DNA of 64,000 nt. It comes from Aaosphaeria pasadenensis (Eukaryota; Ascomycota; Dothideomycetes; Pleosporales). Within the stretch, counting starts at the first letter, position 1. The number at the start of each line of letters is the position of its first letter. Below the pieces are notes generated by a model. It made no database searches, had not been told where the DNA came from, and saw only the letters and a list, made by a program, of their open reading frames with translations. Where the stretch lies: contig JAKLMB010000018.1 of NCBI GenBank assembly GCA_022813625.1, forward strand, positions 1-64,000, written 5' to 3'. The position numbers and the translations under genes are program-made. Shown piece after piece: positions 1 through 11,946 of the stretch.

Positions 1-1300
1 CCCCCCCCCCCCCCCCCCCCCCCCCCCCCCTTGGACACTTCCCACAACCAAGGTTCAACAACCACACCTCCGACCTCCGACCTCCGAGCTCAACCAAAAC
101 AGACACCGGAGGTGCGGATGGAAATGTTGCAGTTGATGGGCATGGTTATGTGGTGATGGGACGGCGGACGGAGGGGTGTGATTGATTGTGTGATGTGTGC
201 TTGTTGGGATGGGGGAGGGAGGGAGGGCGGAAAAGGGTTTGATGGTCAGTGACGGTGTGGTTGTTCGAGAGGGATGGAGGGGAAACGTAGTTCGTAGGGG
301 TTTGGAATTTTCTTGCTGTGAGGGTGTGTGTTTGTGTGAGTGAGATATATATGCCTTTTGAAAATGAGTATAATTTTTTGGGTTAGGGGGGAAGGGTGGT
401 TCTCATCGAGGAAGTTTCTGTGATTCAGAGTGAGTGTTCACGTATGCAGGGGATGGGATCGATTCCATGATTCACGCAGATAGACAGACAGACAGACAGA
501 TGGAGAGGTAAGCAAACATGTGCCTATTGATTCGACTCCCTCTTTGATCCTACATACAACAATCTTTCCAGATTGCCATTCGTTCTCGGATGGGAACAGC
601 TCTAGGAGGTTTCTTGTTCCAGAAAATAGGAGAAACCTGAAAGCAATTCCTTATTCGCCTTGAACAACATGTATCCGCTGAAGGGGGGAAATAAAAGAAC
701 GTTACAAGGAAGCCTGTCGCAGCCAACCTCAGATGGAAGGCGCAGTTCAGGCGAAAACGTACAAGGAATCCTGTCGCAGCCAACCTCAGATAGAAGGCGC
801 AGTTCAGGCGAAAACGTACAAACGTGACAGGTGCATCGCTGGGATTAAGGAAAGGACAGATACGAAATGGGAATAGGAGGAAGCATCGTCTCCTATGAAC
901 CATCCCAAAAAAAAAACCATGTGGACTTCCTACATTTTGCCGCGCCCATGCCATGAGCTCAACCTGGTGAACAGGCGAGATGAATTAGAATTAGGAGGGT
1001 GGAAATGCGTCGCGCATTTGTCATAAAAATCAAGTAAAAAACTCCATCGCTATCAAAAACGCCGGCACCGAAAGCAGGTAGACGGATCGATCGCTCAGTT
1101 TTGTCTCGAATCCGTGCTAATGTTGTGGATGCAATGTCGAAATATGAAAATGACTGAAAAACCAAAGGGGACCAAACAATAATTCTCGGGGAAACGAGAC
1201 CGGGTATACCCAAAACCAGATAGATCGTTACGTAGAGAGAGGAGACAAGCAGGAGCAACGGTACCAAACATTTTTTTCTATCCTCGCCAACGGCCAGTCA
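1..1300. other. Non-coding region at window edge, G-rich
   Basis: No gene could be supported here. The first 30 bases are an uninterrupted C run, which may be a real homopolymer or an assembly edge. Bases 30-115 are C/A-rich, and 120-470 are strongly G-rich with a quadruplex-type motif at 211-227 (four or more GGG tracts separated by single A). A (GACA)n microsatellite lies at about 483-500. A 57-bp tandem duplication lies at 704-817 (separate entry). Part of 960-1300 is probably the 3' UTR of the homeobox gene, which ends at 1301 on the minus strand. Short open frames here show no codon signature or recognisable domain. Confidence 0.6.
704..817. repeat. 57-bp tandem duplication
   Basis: Two adjacent copies of a 57-bp unit start at 704 and 761. 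They differ at only a couple of positions, and a short partial third copy follows. The unit is 19 codons long, so an open minus-strand frame repeats with it, but there is no other sign that the region is translated. It looks like a recent local duplication in non-coding DNA downstream of the homeobox gene. Confidence 0.8.
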
Positions 1301-3704
1301 TCATGATCTGAAGTCACCAGGCCCTTGATTTGCGAAGATGTAGCTTTTTGGTTGGGGCTCGGTCGTGCGTCGCATCATCTGACCGGGGCCCATTCCCGTT
1401 GGAGGGAGATACTCATGCACAAGAAACTCGGGCATGACCGCCGGGGGTGCAAAAGGAACGTTGTGGTGAATGCCATTCATAGACATGTCCATGTACTTCT
1501 GGTCGTACATGTCGTTGAACTGCATCGAATATTGCATTTGCGACGCATCCAGTTGGGGGTGGCCACCACCCGGCAGCGATGGCCGTCTGAAGTGCGATGG
1601 CTTGGGCTGAGCGATGGTGAGATCCGTAGTCGAGTGGAACCCACTCCTCATCTGCGGCGGATACATGTATGGATTTCGTTGGAACGTCTGCTGGGTGGCT
1701 GGTGCAGATTGCGGAGGAGTATCTCGGTAAAGTTCTTCGCTGGCAAGGGTGGCCTGGTTTACCAGTCCGACTTCCAGCGGGGTGCAAGGCGGCGAAGCTC
1801 CGCTGGAATACAGGCCAGCTGACAGGGGCCCTGTGGACCGATTGACGCCGAGGCTCTCGGGGCTGCTATGCTCGGGGACAGAAGATGAGTTCCTTATCAC
1901 GGCGTTCGACTGCCAATGTGGGAACCCATTTGGTGTCAAAGGGGTCGGAGGAGCCAGACTTCCGCCTTGCGATTGGGTGGCCGCACTGGACGCTGAGAAG
2001 GCACGTGCGAACTTGGGCGACGCGGCGGCCTCTGCAAAAGTCGAAGTCATGGGAGAGCGCTGCGCCGAGCCGGGAGTAGACTTCTGCACGCGACCAGACG
2101 CGTTCGGGATGCCAGAAGATCGGATCCTGCGAAGCGTATGCTCAGCGTTGGCACTGGGTGATGGCATGCTGCCACTGTAGGAAGAGCTGCGCAATGTGCT
2201 GGAGTTCAGCGCCGTTGGTCGCTTCTGCCTGCGGGCGGCTATGGTCGAGGGTGGATTGGGGTGCTTGAAGCCGTCAGGAGTGTGGGAGTTCTGGATGTTG
2301 ATAGCCTCGATGTTAGTAGCAAGGTTCGATGCGGAGGAATTCCGCCTCGAGAAGGCATCGTCGCTGAAAAACAACGGGTTTTCGAAGTCAACAGCACCAG
2401 CGCTGGATTGTCGGTCGTGTTGCTGCGGAGAGGACAGAACGGCTTGGGCGGAAGCATTGCCATGTTGATACATGCCTGTGCGCGGGAATCCTTGACCCCA
2501 GAAGTTCAACCCATGGTCGGAGACAGACGCCTGCGGTAGATTGTATGGGGTATCCAAGCCGTCATCATCGTCATTTGTGGTAGAGAATTTGGAGGCCTTG
2601 TCTCCTATCCAACCGGAATACATTGACGCTATCGAACTTATCGACGAGTCAATCGGTTCACTCGTCGGCTGAGCGGCTTGCGAACCTGAGAATGGAGAGT
2701 GCTCCGAGGAAACCTCACCAGCACTGTGTTGATGCTCCATTGGATTCGAAGCCTGAGGCGCAGTGAGGGTCGAGAACTGATATGTACTGAAATCGGGAAA
2801 TCCGCTGAACGAGTCCTGAGTTGGCACCGGCCCATTATCGAGGCCGTTTGACGTGGAAAATGCAAGACCTGAATTGAGGCTACTTGGGTCGAAGGTGAAT
2901 TCGGGTTCCTGCTGTGGGTGGGAAACTGCCTGGTTTTGCATGAAGGATGCACCCGCCGTCGCGGCCATGAACGACTGCATCACTGTTCCCGGGTCAAACT
3001 CCGTTCGACCGGCCTCGTTGATGGATCGGAGGGTATTCATATCGAAGGGTGGGTGCAAGGCCATTTGAGATCCCAGATCCAGGTTGGCTGACGGGCCTTC
3101 CGTATTCTGAACCGGGTGGCATGTCGGGCTGACGTCTGCATTGGTGGGAACGGTGGGGAAGAAGTCCTGGCTTAGGGACTGCGAATGATGATGGGATGGC
3201 TGGGATTGTTGTTGATCTGTAGTAGAGACGAATTGGGATCCGACCATGAGGTCCTGTGGTGGGCCATAAATTCCCATAGTCATGTTGTACGAATTCATCT
3301 GTTTCTTGATATCCTGTTTGACCTTTGCTCTGCGATTCTGAAACCAGTTCTGTTGCAGCAGTCAGTATGCATGTAGATATAGGAGTACACATCACAATAT
3401 GGCAGACCCGGTCAGGGAGTGGGAATAGGATACTTACGTTGATCTTGTCTAGAGGAACACCCAGAGTTTCGGCGAACCCTTTTTTGGTGTTGGTACTAGG
3501 CTTGTGTTGCTGCTGGAAGTGAGCTTCGAGGATATCATGCTGCTCCTTTGTGAGGCGAGGCTTGACGTCTCCGCCATTGGGATGTTGTTTTGGTGGAACG
3601 CCAGCTCCGAGTTTAGGTGCGCCTGTCTGCGATTGAGGTAGTTGGGAGAGGGAATCTCCATTGTTCGGGAAGACGTGCATCTTTCTCGATCCAAAAGGGT
3701 CCAT
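1301..3704 (-). CDS. Homeobox transcription factor
   Basis: Two exons (3704-3438 and 3349-1301) encode about 771 aa. The intron at 3350-3437 has a GTAAGT donor and CAG acceptor and sits inside the homeodomain. The ATG at 3704 has a good context (ACAATGG). The homeodomain covers about residues 47-106: helix 1 has LTKEQHDILEAHF, and the recognition helix has NNWFQNRRAK at 90-99, with the invariant W, F, Q, N and RR. The rest, about 660 aa, is Ser/Pro/Gln/Asn-rich and predicted disordered, as in fungal homeobox regulators with one N-terminal homeodomain. It probably acts in the nucleus as a sequence-specific regulator. Targets cannot be read from sequence. The coding strand upstream is CT-rich for over 1 kb, suggesting a long leader. 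Confident of family, not of the specific orthologue. Confidence 0.93.
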
Positions 3705-5600
3705 TGTAGACGTGCCACGAGCTGGCAGCGCGACGGGGAAATGGTTGACCTCAATCCGTCTGGAGATTGTCGATCGGTGTTGGGATTCAGAGGATGATGG
3801 GTAGGAGCGGCGGCGCACGGGGGAGACTGAACCTGGAGGGAGGTTGACTGCAGGACGTCGACAAGCGACGACGCGACCAGGGTCCAAATAATCGAGGGCC
3901 GTGTGAAGAATAATAGAAAGCGGGACGGCAGGCGATAGAGGGGAAATGAATATTCGAAGACAGCGGGAAGCGGAGTCGTGGTGACGAGATTGGGAGATTG
4001 CGATATGGGTCGGAGGGGGATTTGCGGGAGATTAACGAGTGACAGGTCAGCCCATCAAGGGGCTTGCAAAGCGATGGAAGGTGTGTTGTTGGTGGTAGTA
4101 ATGGCAAAAGCGAGAGAATAAGGAAGCGAGAGTGATAAAAGGTAGCGAAGAGTGGAAAAGAATACTGGAAAAGGACGAAACGAAAAAGCGAGTGTGGTGG
4201 AGGATAGAGGTGTAATTTTTTGGAGGCGGAGGAAGGAGGTTGAAGCAAGAAGGTGGTTGAGATGGAGAGGGAGAGAAGAGACGAGAGAGAGGAGTGGAAG
4301 GAAGGGTGGGTGGATAAGCCAGAGTAAGTAGTTTAGATGGCAGGTACGGAGTAGAGAGACAGAGAGCGGAAGGCACGACTAAGAGAGCGCAGGCACTGCA
4401 GGGTAGGGCAGTGGCAGGGCCTGGTTCTGTAGGCGGGTGTAGGGGAAGGGTAGGGTACAAGTAGGGTAAGGGTAGTGAAGGGAAGGGCAGGGAAGGGTAG
4501 GGCAGGGTAGGTTAGGGTTGTGTAAGAGGCGGCCTGTGTAGGTCGGTCAGTAACGAAAGGAAGAGGTTCAACTGGAGTGGATGGGGACGGACGGACAAAG
4601 CCACCACTGGTGACTGGAGAGACGAGGCGAGAGGCGTCGCGGGAGGGAGGTGGTAGTCTGTAGTCTAGTATTCTTCGTACCTCGTTGGTACGGAGTAGTC
4701 GTAGGTACTAGAACTACACTACAAACACAGGAGGTGGTGGTGATTAGAACTTTGTGATTGGAACCTTGGAAGAATAAGGAGTACGGAGTACGCAGTACTC
4801 AATAGAGGAGGGAGTAAAGATGAAAGATAAGTGGGGGAATAGTTGGAGATTTTTGGCGCTGTACGGAGGCAGAATTGTCTTGTACGAGGAGGAGAGAAAG
4901 GAGGATGGAAGGAGAGAGTCGATCTATATGCAAAATATTTGGGGGTATCGTGGACTCTGGATCTGGAGTCGTTTGGGGCAAGTGGAAGTACTGAGTACTG
5001 GGTACAGAGTCAAAGGCTCTTAGAGTAGTTGGGATGGATGGAATAGCCGACAACCATAGATATGGATATGGTATGTTGATAATTACTGTGTAGAGTAAAC
5101 TCACTCACACCCAGTCAGTCACTCAACAGTCAAGTTAACGCACAGAGCAGAATCACACCCGTCAGACACCGAAAGAGAGGCACGAGAATTATAACAAAAC
5201 CAGAGAGCCCAGCAGAGAGAGGAAAAGAAAGAAAAGAAAAACAGGGGACGGGTTGGGACAGAGAGAGACGAGAGAGACGAGAGGGGGACTCGGGGGAAAC
5301 TGTGTGATGGATGGTGGGTGGTGGGTGGGAGGGGAAGGAGCGATTGGGTGTGGGTGTGGGTGTGGTGGAGGTGGGTGACTGACTGGGCGAGTGATTGGGC
5401 GAATGGCTGGAGGATTAGGGTTAGGGTGGGTACTGTAAGTCTGTACTTTAGTCTATTTTAAGTCTAGTCCTTCTGCTGGTACTGTGTAGGTTAGTCAGTT
5501 TACTTGTAACTAACTGGAGTTGTTGTAACTCTGTATGTACAAGACTCAAGTACCAGTACCGTGTAGTTACCTGGTAATGGTAACAGTAACAGGTGGTTTA
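3705..5600 (-). promoter_or_regulatory. Long CT-rich leader/promoter of the homeobox gene
   Basis: From the ATG at 3704 up to about 5.4 kb the minus strand is strongly C/T-rich (the plus strand shows runs of GA and GGG). In filamentous fungi that skew marks 5' leaders and core promoters. It contains a quadruplex motif at 4480-4507 (six GGG tracts with 2-base spacers), a second at 5316-5334, and two TTAGGG units near 5414-5428. The motif GTACGGAGTA occurs at 4344, 4688 and 4781. No open frame here is convincing. The exact transcription start is unknown. Confidence 0.5.
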
Positions 5601-8600
5601 GGAGGTTTAGGAGAGTCTTGAGACGAGGTTACAACTCGCCAACCACTCAACTACAATACAACATCACTTACCCAGTGGAAAGAGACATGACGAGGAGGGT
5701 GACGGCCCGCGGCGAGCGACTTGTCTTGTCCTGTCTTGTCTTGGGTGTCCGCAATTCCGAAAGTCTGCAAGTCTAACAAAGTCTCCCATCTGAATGGACG
5801 ACCCTGAAGAGCCCCAAGAGATCCCCAAAGAACGGACCCAGGCACTCTCACCCATTTGATTCAGATCAGGTCACGTCCAGGTTTGAGTTTTGAGGTCGGT
5901 TGAACAGAGAAGAATCCCCTTTCTCCGACACATACCGTATACATTCATACGTACTGTACTTAGGGACGTACGGAGTAACTCTCCACTTGATTGTTGTTGT
6001 TGCAGCACCGACTATAATTGAACGGACCTATATAGGAAGTAACACGGTTCGTACCTGCCTAGCATTGGTACATGGAGCACTCCCTACCAACAAGTACTCC
6101 GTGTATACAATTACTAGATATGTAGTAATACCCCTTGAAGAAGTTGGAGTTGGAGTTGTACATATCCGTAGTTGCATTTAGTCATGGATACTCCCTCCGT
6201 AACTAGAGTGCGTACGGAAAAGACATTGTATACGCCGTATGATGCTGCTGTAAGGTCTGTAAGGTGACGGGGATCGTGGGTCGGCTGGGCTGCATCTCAG
6301 ACTCTAAGCCACTTTCACACACACAACCATTTACAACCTCCCACACAACTCTCACCACAAACACCCACACCTTTTTTTCTTTCTTTCTAAACCTTCACTT
6401 ACACCTAGCCTACTTGCGCCCCGCGGACTCACACAATCTCTCACGACATCCAGACGTCCAGACATCCAGACACCAACAGACCGGCGAGCATCATACGGAG
6501 TCCACGGAGCCTAGGCAGTACGCCGCTCACTAACGATCCCGCCCTGAAGGAACAGCCCCTAGGCACTTCTTAGACATACATACACAACCACACACGCCTG
6601 CTACTCACCTACACACACATACATGCATCCGTACCTTCGTACATTCGATGTCATTCACTGCCTGCTCACCAATTAATTACTAGAATCCCTCTGCTCACGC
6701 TGACACTCATCGCTCACATGGTTACAACAACTCTCGCCATCCACTTAACTCCGGCATCAACTCGGGCCTATGCGGGATAGAGGGCCCTGAATCCCAGTTG
6801 CCGCTCCCCAAAATAACCCCCATCAAATACAGGGGATTCGCAGAGTACCATGCCTACGACCAGGACCCAGAACCATGGCCATGCTCGTCACTGCCACTCT
6901 CCTATGCCGACGATGCAGCAAAATGTTGTTCGGACCCCAGACTTGACTTGAACTTGAATTGGAAATGGAGTTTGTCTCGACATGGCTTGACTACAAGTCT
7001 CTGTCAATCGCAAACATGGTTGAAGTGGGATCAAACTCATATCCTGAACCCTGATTGTAACGAGAAGGAAGGAAGACGTTCGGCTATGCAGCAACACACA
7101 GACCTGAGCGTGTCACCCAACCCAACTCATCCTTAGTCCCCGTACCCTTACGGGCCTTACCCTGATCCATACCCTGATGATTGATCCCAAACCCATACCC
7201 TTTCGTTTTCTTTCCTTTCCTCTTCCCTTCCCTTTCCCTTTTTCTCTTTTTCTCCCCGACAGAGCTGGCTGCAGCGCCGTCACGCCACGCTCGCTGGGAG
7301 GGCGGCGCTGGCGGTCCCGCTGCTGAAGGGGCCCGAGGCTGGCATCTGCGGCGGGGGTGGGCGGCCATGTAGAGGCCCTCCGGTCTTTCATCTCGTCCTC
7401 CAATTGGCTCACCTTCGGACGTCGCGGCTGATCGACTCCACTACTGTGGAGGAGGAGGAGGAAGCATCTTTGAACGGCACTCTCCCCAGCACTGTCCCTT
7501 TCTACAAGTACATATTCTTCGCCGCCTAACGCCATACTGTCTTGCTGCCGCTGCACTGTGCACCTGCAATGCAGAACAAATGCGCGGACCTTTTTCAGGT
7601 TCATCCGTCATGCCTGTTCGTCATGACTTGCCGGGAGATGCGCGCATGGAAGACGTCCACTGTACGCTGGCTGTACAGTTACGTATCTGCAGACTACAGC
7701 AAATGCTCCGCATAGCTCTCTTTGCTGTGCTGTACGGAGCATGTATGCTGCACTACACACTGGATATACACCCAATCGCCCACGACGTACGCCTGTGTGC
7801 TGTACGTACATACCAACCTACCCGCTAGCATACATCACTCTCCCCCCTCTGCAGACCTGACCGCTTTGAACTCGCACAAGATGCTCCGTACAGGCCTCCT
7901 TTTCCCTTCGGGGCTGTATGTCTCCCCATTCCACCTCTCACAGTTGCGAGCGAGCATGTGCGTTTGCAACAAAGCGTGGGCCATCACATAGTACTACCAA
8001 AGGTGGAGTCTATGATACACATTGTACTGCCAGCGTCTGCGTTGTAGTCTATCTTGTGGAGAGTGCGCGCGCCAGCAGTCATCCCCCTTGTCTGTTCAGC
8101 ACACGCTTCCTGCCCTCTCATTGTTCACATTCCATCTGTACGCACTCACCCATGTCGAATCTACCCAGCCGCCATTCCCATTCTCTCGCCCTCATTGATG
8201 ATATGCTGCCGCCAATGCACGTAGACGGGCACTGCTGCTGACTGCCTTTGGCATAGCCTCTCGTCTGGTCGCCGATGGAGCGATAACCTCATGGCACCAT
8301 AGTGACCTCTTTGGGACCTGATGGGCATTTTCGTGTGACGGAGATGCTCTCCACAGCGCCCACATATCCAACTGCACGGCCAAGGGGAACGATGCGCTCC
8401 TCGTTCGTCTCTTCGGAAAGCGGGTAGGCCGTATTCTATCGATTGGAACACCGTACCTTGCAGCAGCCCATCCCGTTCGGCTTTGGTGCAACTGGAGCAA
8501 CTCAAAAGCAGTCTTGGTCTGGCTCCACAAAGTTCGCACCTGAACACATCGGGCGAGACGCTGGCCCCTTGGGTCTAGCTGGCTCTGGCCTACATCACCG

Positions 8601-9530
8601 TTTCCCCCTCCCCCGTCGCCTTCCATTGGCTGTGCCGCCAGCTTTTTTGGCCGGAGGCAACTAATTGAGTGGTTCACGAATCACCCAGTGGGAAGGGAAC
8701 TGGTAGCACCAGCAAGGGAGCATAGCCTCTTGTCATGCGCACTCCCCTTCTACATACTATCCAGACAACACTAACAAGCGTCCTCCACCACCTCAAGCAA
8801 CCATCGCTTCAGACACTGGCTCCGCGCGCATTTACTTTTTGTTTTCTGTTATTACCCGAGTAAACCTGAGTCGTTCCGCCTTGTCACACCAGCCAGGCGA
8901 TGCGAGTGCGCTGCAATGTAAGGAGGTTCATACCTGCCTCCCGGCATACTGTTTCCTCATTCCAAGAAAAACGTTAGTCCACGCCGCGGCAACGTGCAAC
9001 GGTTCTAGAAAATGGAATCATTCTCGGTGTCGCCTTGCCTGCATAGAGGGTAGGCAAGCGGGCGGACTCATGCGATGCAACGCACCCATTCTATTAAAAA
9101 GGAAAAAAATGTCTTTGAACCTGCCAATGATTGTCAAGCGGCCGCCGGTCGTCTTTGTTTAACAGCATGTTGACATTGAATCGACATGCGCCCATCTGCA
9201 AGCTAAGATTGATTTGTATGACGACATGTCCATGAACCAATCTCAGAATAAACCGCCTCCAGAGAGAAAGAAGGGCGGGTTTCCGGTTCGGTTCGTGCCT
9301 GGGCACTTCGCATGCACGGCGTCTTGCATACACGCAGTTGTCACCACGCTTTGAGTCGCAGATGCAGCCGAGTTTCACAGAGCACTCTATCACGACAATG
9401 CGTATTCCGATTCATCTAGCTCGAAATTGATCTGATCCTCTATCTCTCTAATCATGCTTCTTGAATGGGGGAATACAAACGCAAAAACCAATGCAGATCA
9501 AATCACAAATCTGAATCAAGTCGTATCACA
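5601..9530. other. Large intergenic region, no supported gene
   Basis: About 3.9 kb without a recognisable protein, tRNA or transposon. At 6300-6620 the plus strand is C/A/T-rich (poly-CA and CT tracts), a composition seen in fungal 5' leaders, so a plus-strand transcript may start here. No coding frame with fungal codon bias follows. Motifs related to GTACGGAGTA recur at 5968, 6095, 7732 and 7878. Candidates are a long non-coding transcript, a short-peptide gene, or the regulatory domain of the homeobox gene. Confidence 0.5.
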
Positions 9531-11000
9531 TCATAGCAAAGCGTCCACGATTTCCAACTCAGCTTCTCCGGTCCCTTTGTTCCAAGACTTCAGCCTCACG
9601 CTCCTCATGTCGCGGACGATCCAGTCGGCGCCGGCATCGACCAACTGCTCGATCTTGTGCGTCGTCGCCAGCGCTACGACTCTGAACCCAGCGGCCTTGC
9701 CAGAGCGCACGCCCGCGGGAGCATCCTCAAAGACCACGACCGAGGGGTTCTCCTGCGCCAGCTCGAGCTTGGTTCGCCCTAGGAGGTAGCATGCCGGATC
9801 TGGCTTGCCGTGTTCGACGCTTGGGTTGGCTGCGTTAGCTTCGAAACGGAGGTGGTTTGAGACGTTTGGTGCATCTCGCGGGTGGTCGATGGCCATGCGC
9901 ATGGGGATGGCATGGCATGGCATGGGGATCGAATTGGGATGGGATGGGACGATATCACTTACTCCTCGGCCGTCACAAGATTTTTAGGATGTGCGAGTTT
10001 CAAAACATCAAGCCTAGTTCGCGTCCCCGCCTCCGTCAATAAAGCACTTCGCCTAACCGGCTTTAAAACAAACGACGGGGGGAAAGGGGAACATCGTGAA
10101 ACAAAAACAATACAAGTCCAAACTCACCATCCGCTAACGAGAGGCCTCGTCCCGGACGTCACGATGCACCATGGCAACGACCTCCGATCGATGTCGTCAA
10201 GGAAGGCGCGCGACCCGGGGATCTCGACGGCGTCGGCCCCGTATTCGGTCGGGATGAGGGCTTCCACCCGGCTGATGTAGTCCCAGTTGGCCAGCTTCGG
10301 CTCGTACATGGCGAGCACGTCGATGGAGCGGCGGCCGTGGGAGGTTGCGAGGATTACGTCTGCGTCGACGCCGATTTCGCGGCCTATCCTGTGCTCGGGC
10401 GTGGGAGGTTAGTTTGTGGTTGAGTTGGCGTATGGGCATCGTGAAGCTTTGTTGAAGGAAACAAAGAGACCAAATGTAAACAACACCTCCAAATCAAGCT
10501 CATAATCTCGAAATCAATGACTTGATGTCCTCCCCTCACAAAATCAATCCTACATCTTCTTCTCCCCCAACAAGGACCCCGCAAGAAATCCCATCCTCTC
10601 CCCAAACCCCCCCAAAAAATCATCGACTTCCCGTCTAAATCATAAAAACCCCAAATTGAAGAAATAGAAAGTAAAAGAAAAACTCACTTCTGCCAATTCT
10701 TCACCACCGCCTCGGTGGAATCAATAATCGTACCGTCCATGTCGAAAAGCTACCACACAACATCGTGTTAGCAAATGTTCCTCATCACCCCTCCCATGGC
10801 TCTTCTCTCCCTTGGCCATCTCTTTCACACTCCATTCCCATACACATCCCCCATCTTCATCTTCAACTTCAAAAAGAAGAAAGAGAATCCAGGAGAGGTA
10901 GGGCAAACGACCAGCGAGAGTAGAAGAGCGAGGAACTCACCAAGCCATTACATGTCACCGTCTGCGCAGGCGCGGCGAAGTTGTGCTCTGGGACTGTCAT
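9531..11000 (-). CDS. HAD-family phosphatase (glycerol-phosphatase / sugar-phosphatase type)
   Basis: Five exons (11000-10941, 10749-10688, 10388-10128, 10013-9963, 9819-9531) give exactly 240 aa, close to yeast Gpp1/Gpp2 and Dog-type phosphatases (about 250 aa). HAD motif I is FDMDGT with the Asp nucleophile at residue 23 and the acid/base Asp at 25. Motif II is VTSGT, motif III Lys lies in HGKPDP, and motif IV is VVFEDAPAG. By family it removes phosphate from glycerol-3-phosphate or small sugar phosphates in the cytosol; the true substrate is not decided by sequence. The last intron uses an AAG acceptor at 9820-9822. It was chosen because it gives the expected EDVEHGKPDP join. The fourth intron holds a short (GGCAT)n run. 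It is divergent from NUG1 across a 946-bp promoter region. Confidence 0.9.
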
Positions 11001-11946
11001 TTTTTTCCCCCTGGTCTCTTGTTTCGATTGTGATTTGATGTGGTGTTTGTCGAGATGATTTTTTTTCTTTTCTGTTGGCGGTTTCTGGTTCCTGGATCCT
11101 GATTACGGTTCCGGTTCCGGGTCCTGGATTGGAGGAGGGGTTGTCGTCGACTGTTCGTTATTGCTCGTTTGATGTTAACAAATGTGTCGTCAAGAACCTC
11201 CTCTTTACCCTTCTCTTACTCCGCAAAAATTCGATGTCGAAAGGCCCGGTGATTTACAGGAGAGAAAGCAAAAGATTCACGAAACGCGAAAGGAAAAACG
11301 TTGAAGTTAAGTTTAACCCAAGGCGTATTTCCTAAACGGGCATATCCGCTCTGCGTTGGTGGCGGAGTTACCCGATACGGAAAACGGGTCGTGAGATGTG
11401 TGTTGTGTGTGCGGGGTGGCTTTGAATAAGAGTAGTTACTGGGTAGATATGCTTATGTTGATTTTTACAAGGAAGATGGGGGGGGTTTAAGATGTAAGGA
11501 ATTTACGTTTATTATTCTTGAATCGTAGCTTTTGTAGATGTTTTTAATAGATAGCGAGGGGAGGAAGTCACGGTGACACCAACGTCGTAACGAAGTCGAT
11601 TTTATATTGCAACTCTCTATCTACCGTTCACCGTCCGAGGTACGCACCGCTCACCTCACCTCACCAAAGCAAGCAAGGCTAAAACACGTGGACAAGCCTA
11701 AACGGACCAGACGGCGGTGAGATGAGATGGTGAACAACCGAAAGTGTTCTGCCGCCTCCCACCGCCCTGCGCCCCTGCCGCCTTTTCTCGAAATCTTGGC
11801 GCAGAGGGTTTTGGGGGAATTTTTTTCTTAGTGTTGTCGCTGCGCTGCGGAAAAGTGTACTTGTATCAACAACCAACGATACATTTTTCGTAGGGAATTT
11901 CTTTGTTTCTTTTTTGCGACGAAAGATTAATTGAGTTGTCGTCGCT
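11001..11946. promoter_or_regulatory. Shared divergent promoter region (phosphatase / NUG1)
   Basis: The region between the start codons of two divergent genes. Pyrimidine-rich tracts precede NUG1 at about 11820-11930 (runs of T and TC), as expected for its leader. The phosphatase side is also purine-rich on the plus strand. No gene is seen. Specific operators were not identified. Confidence 0.5.
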
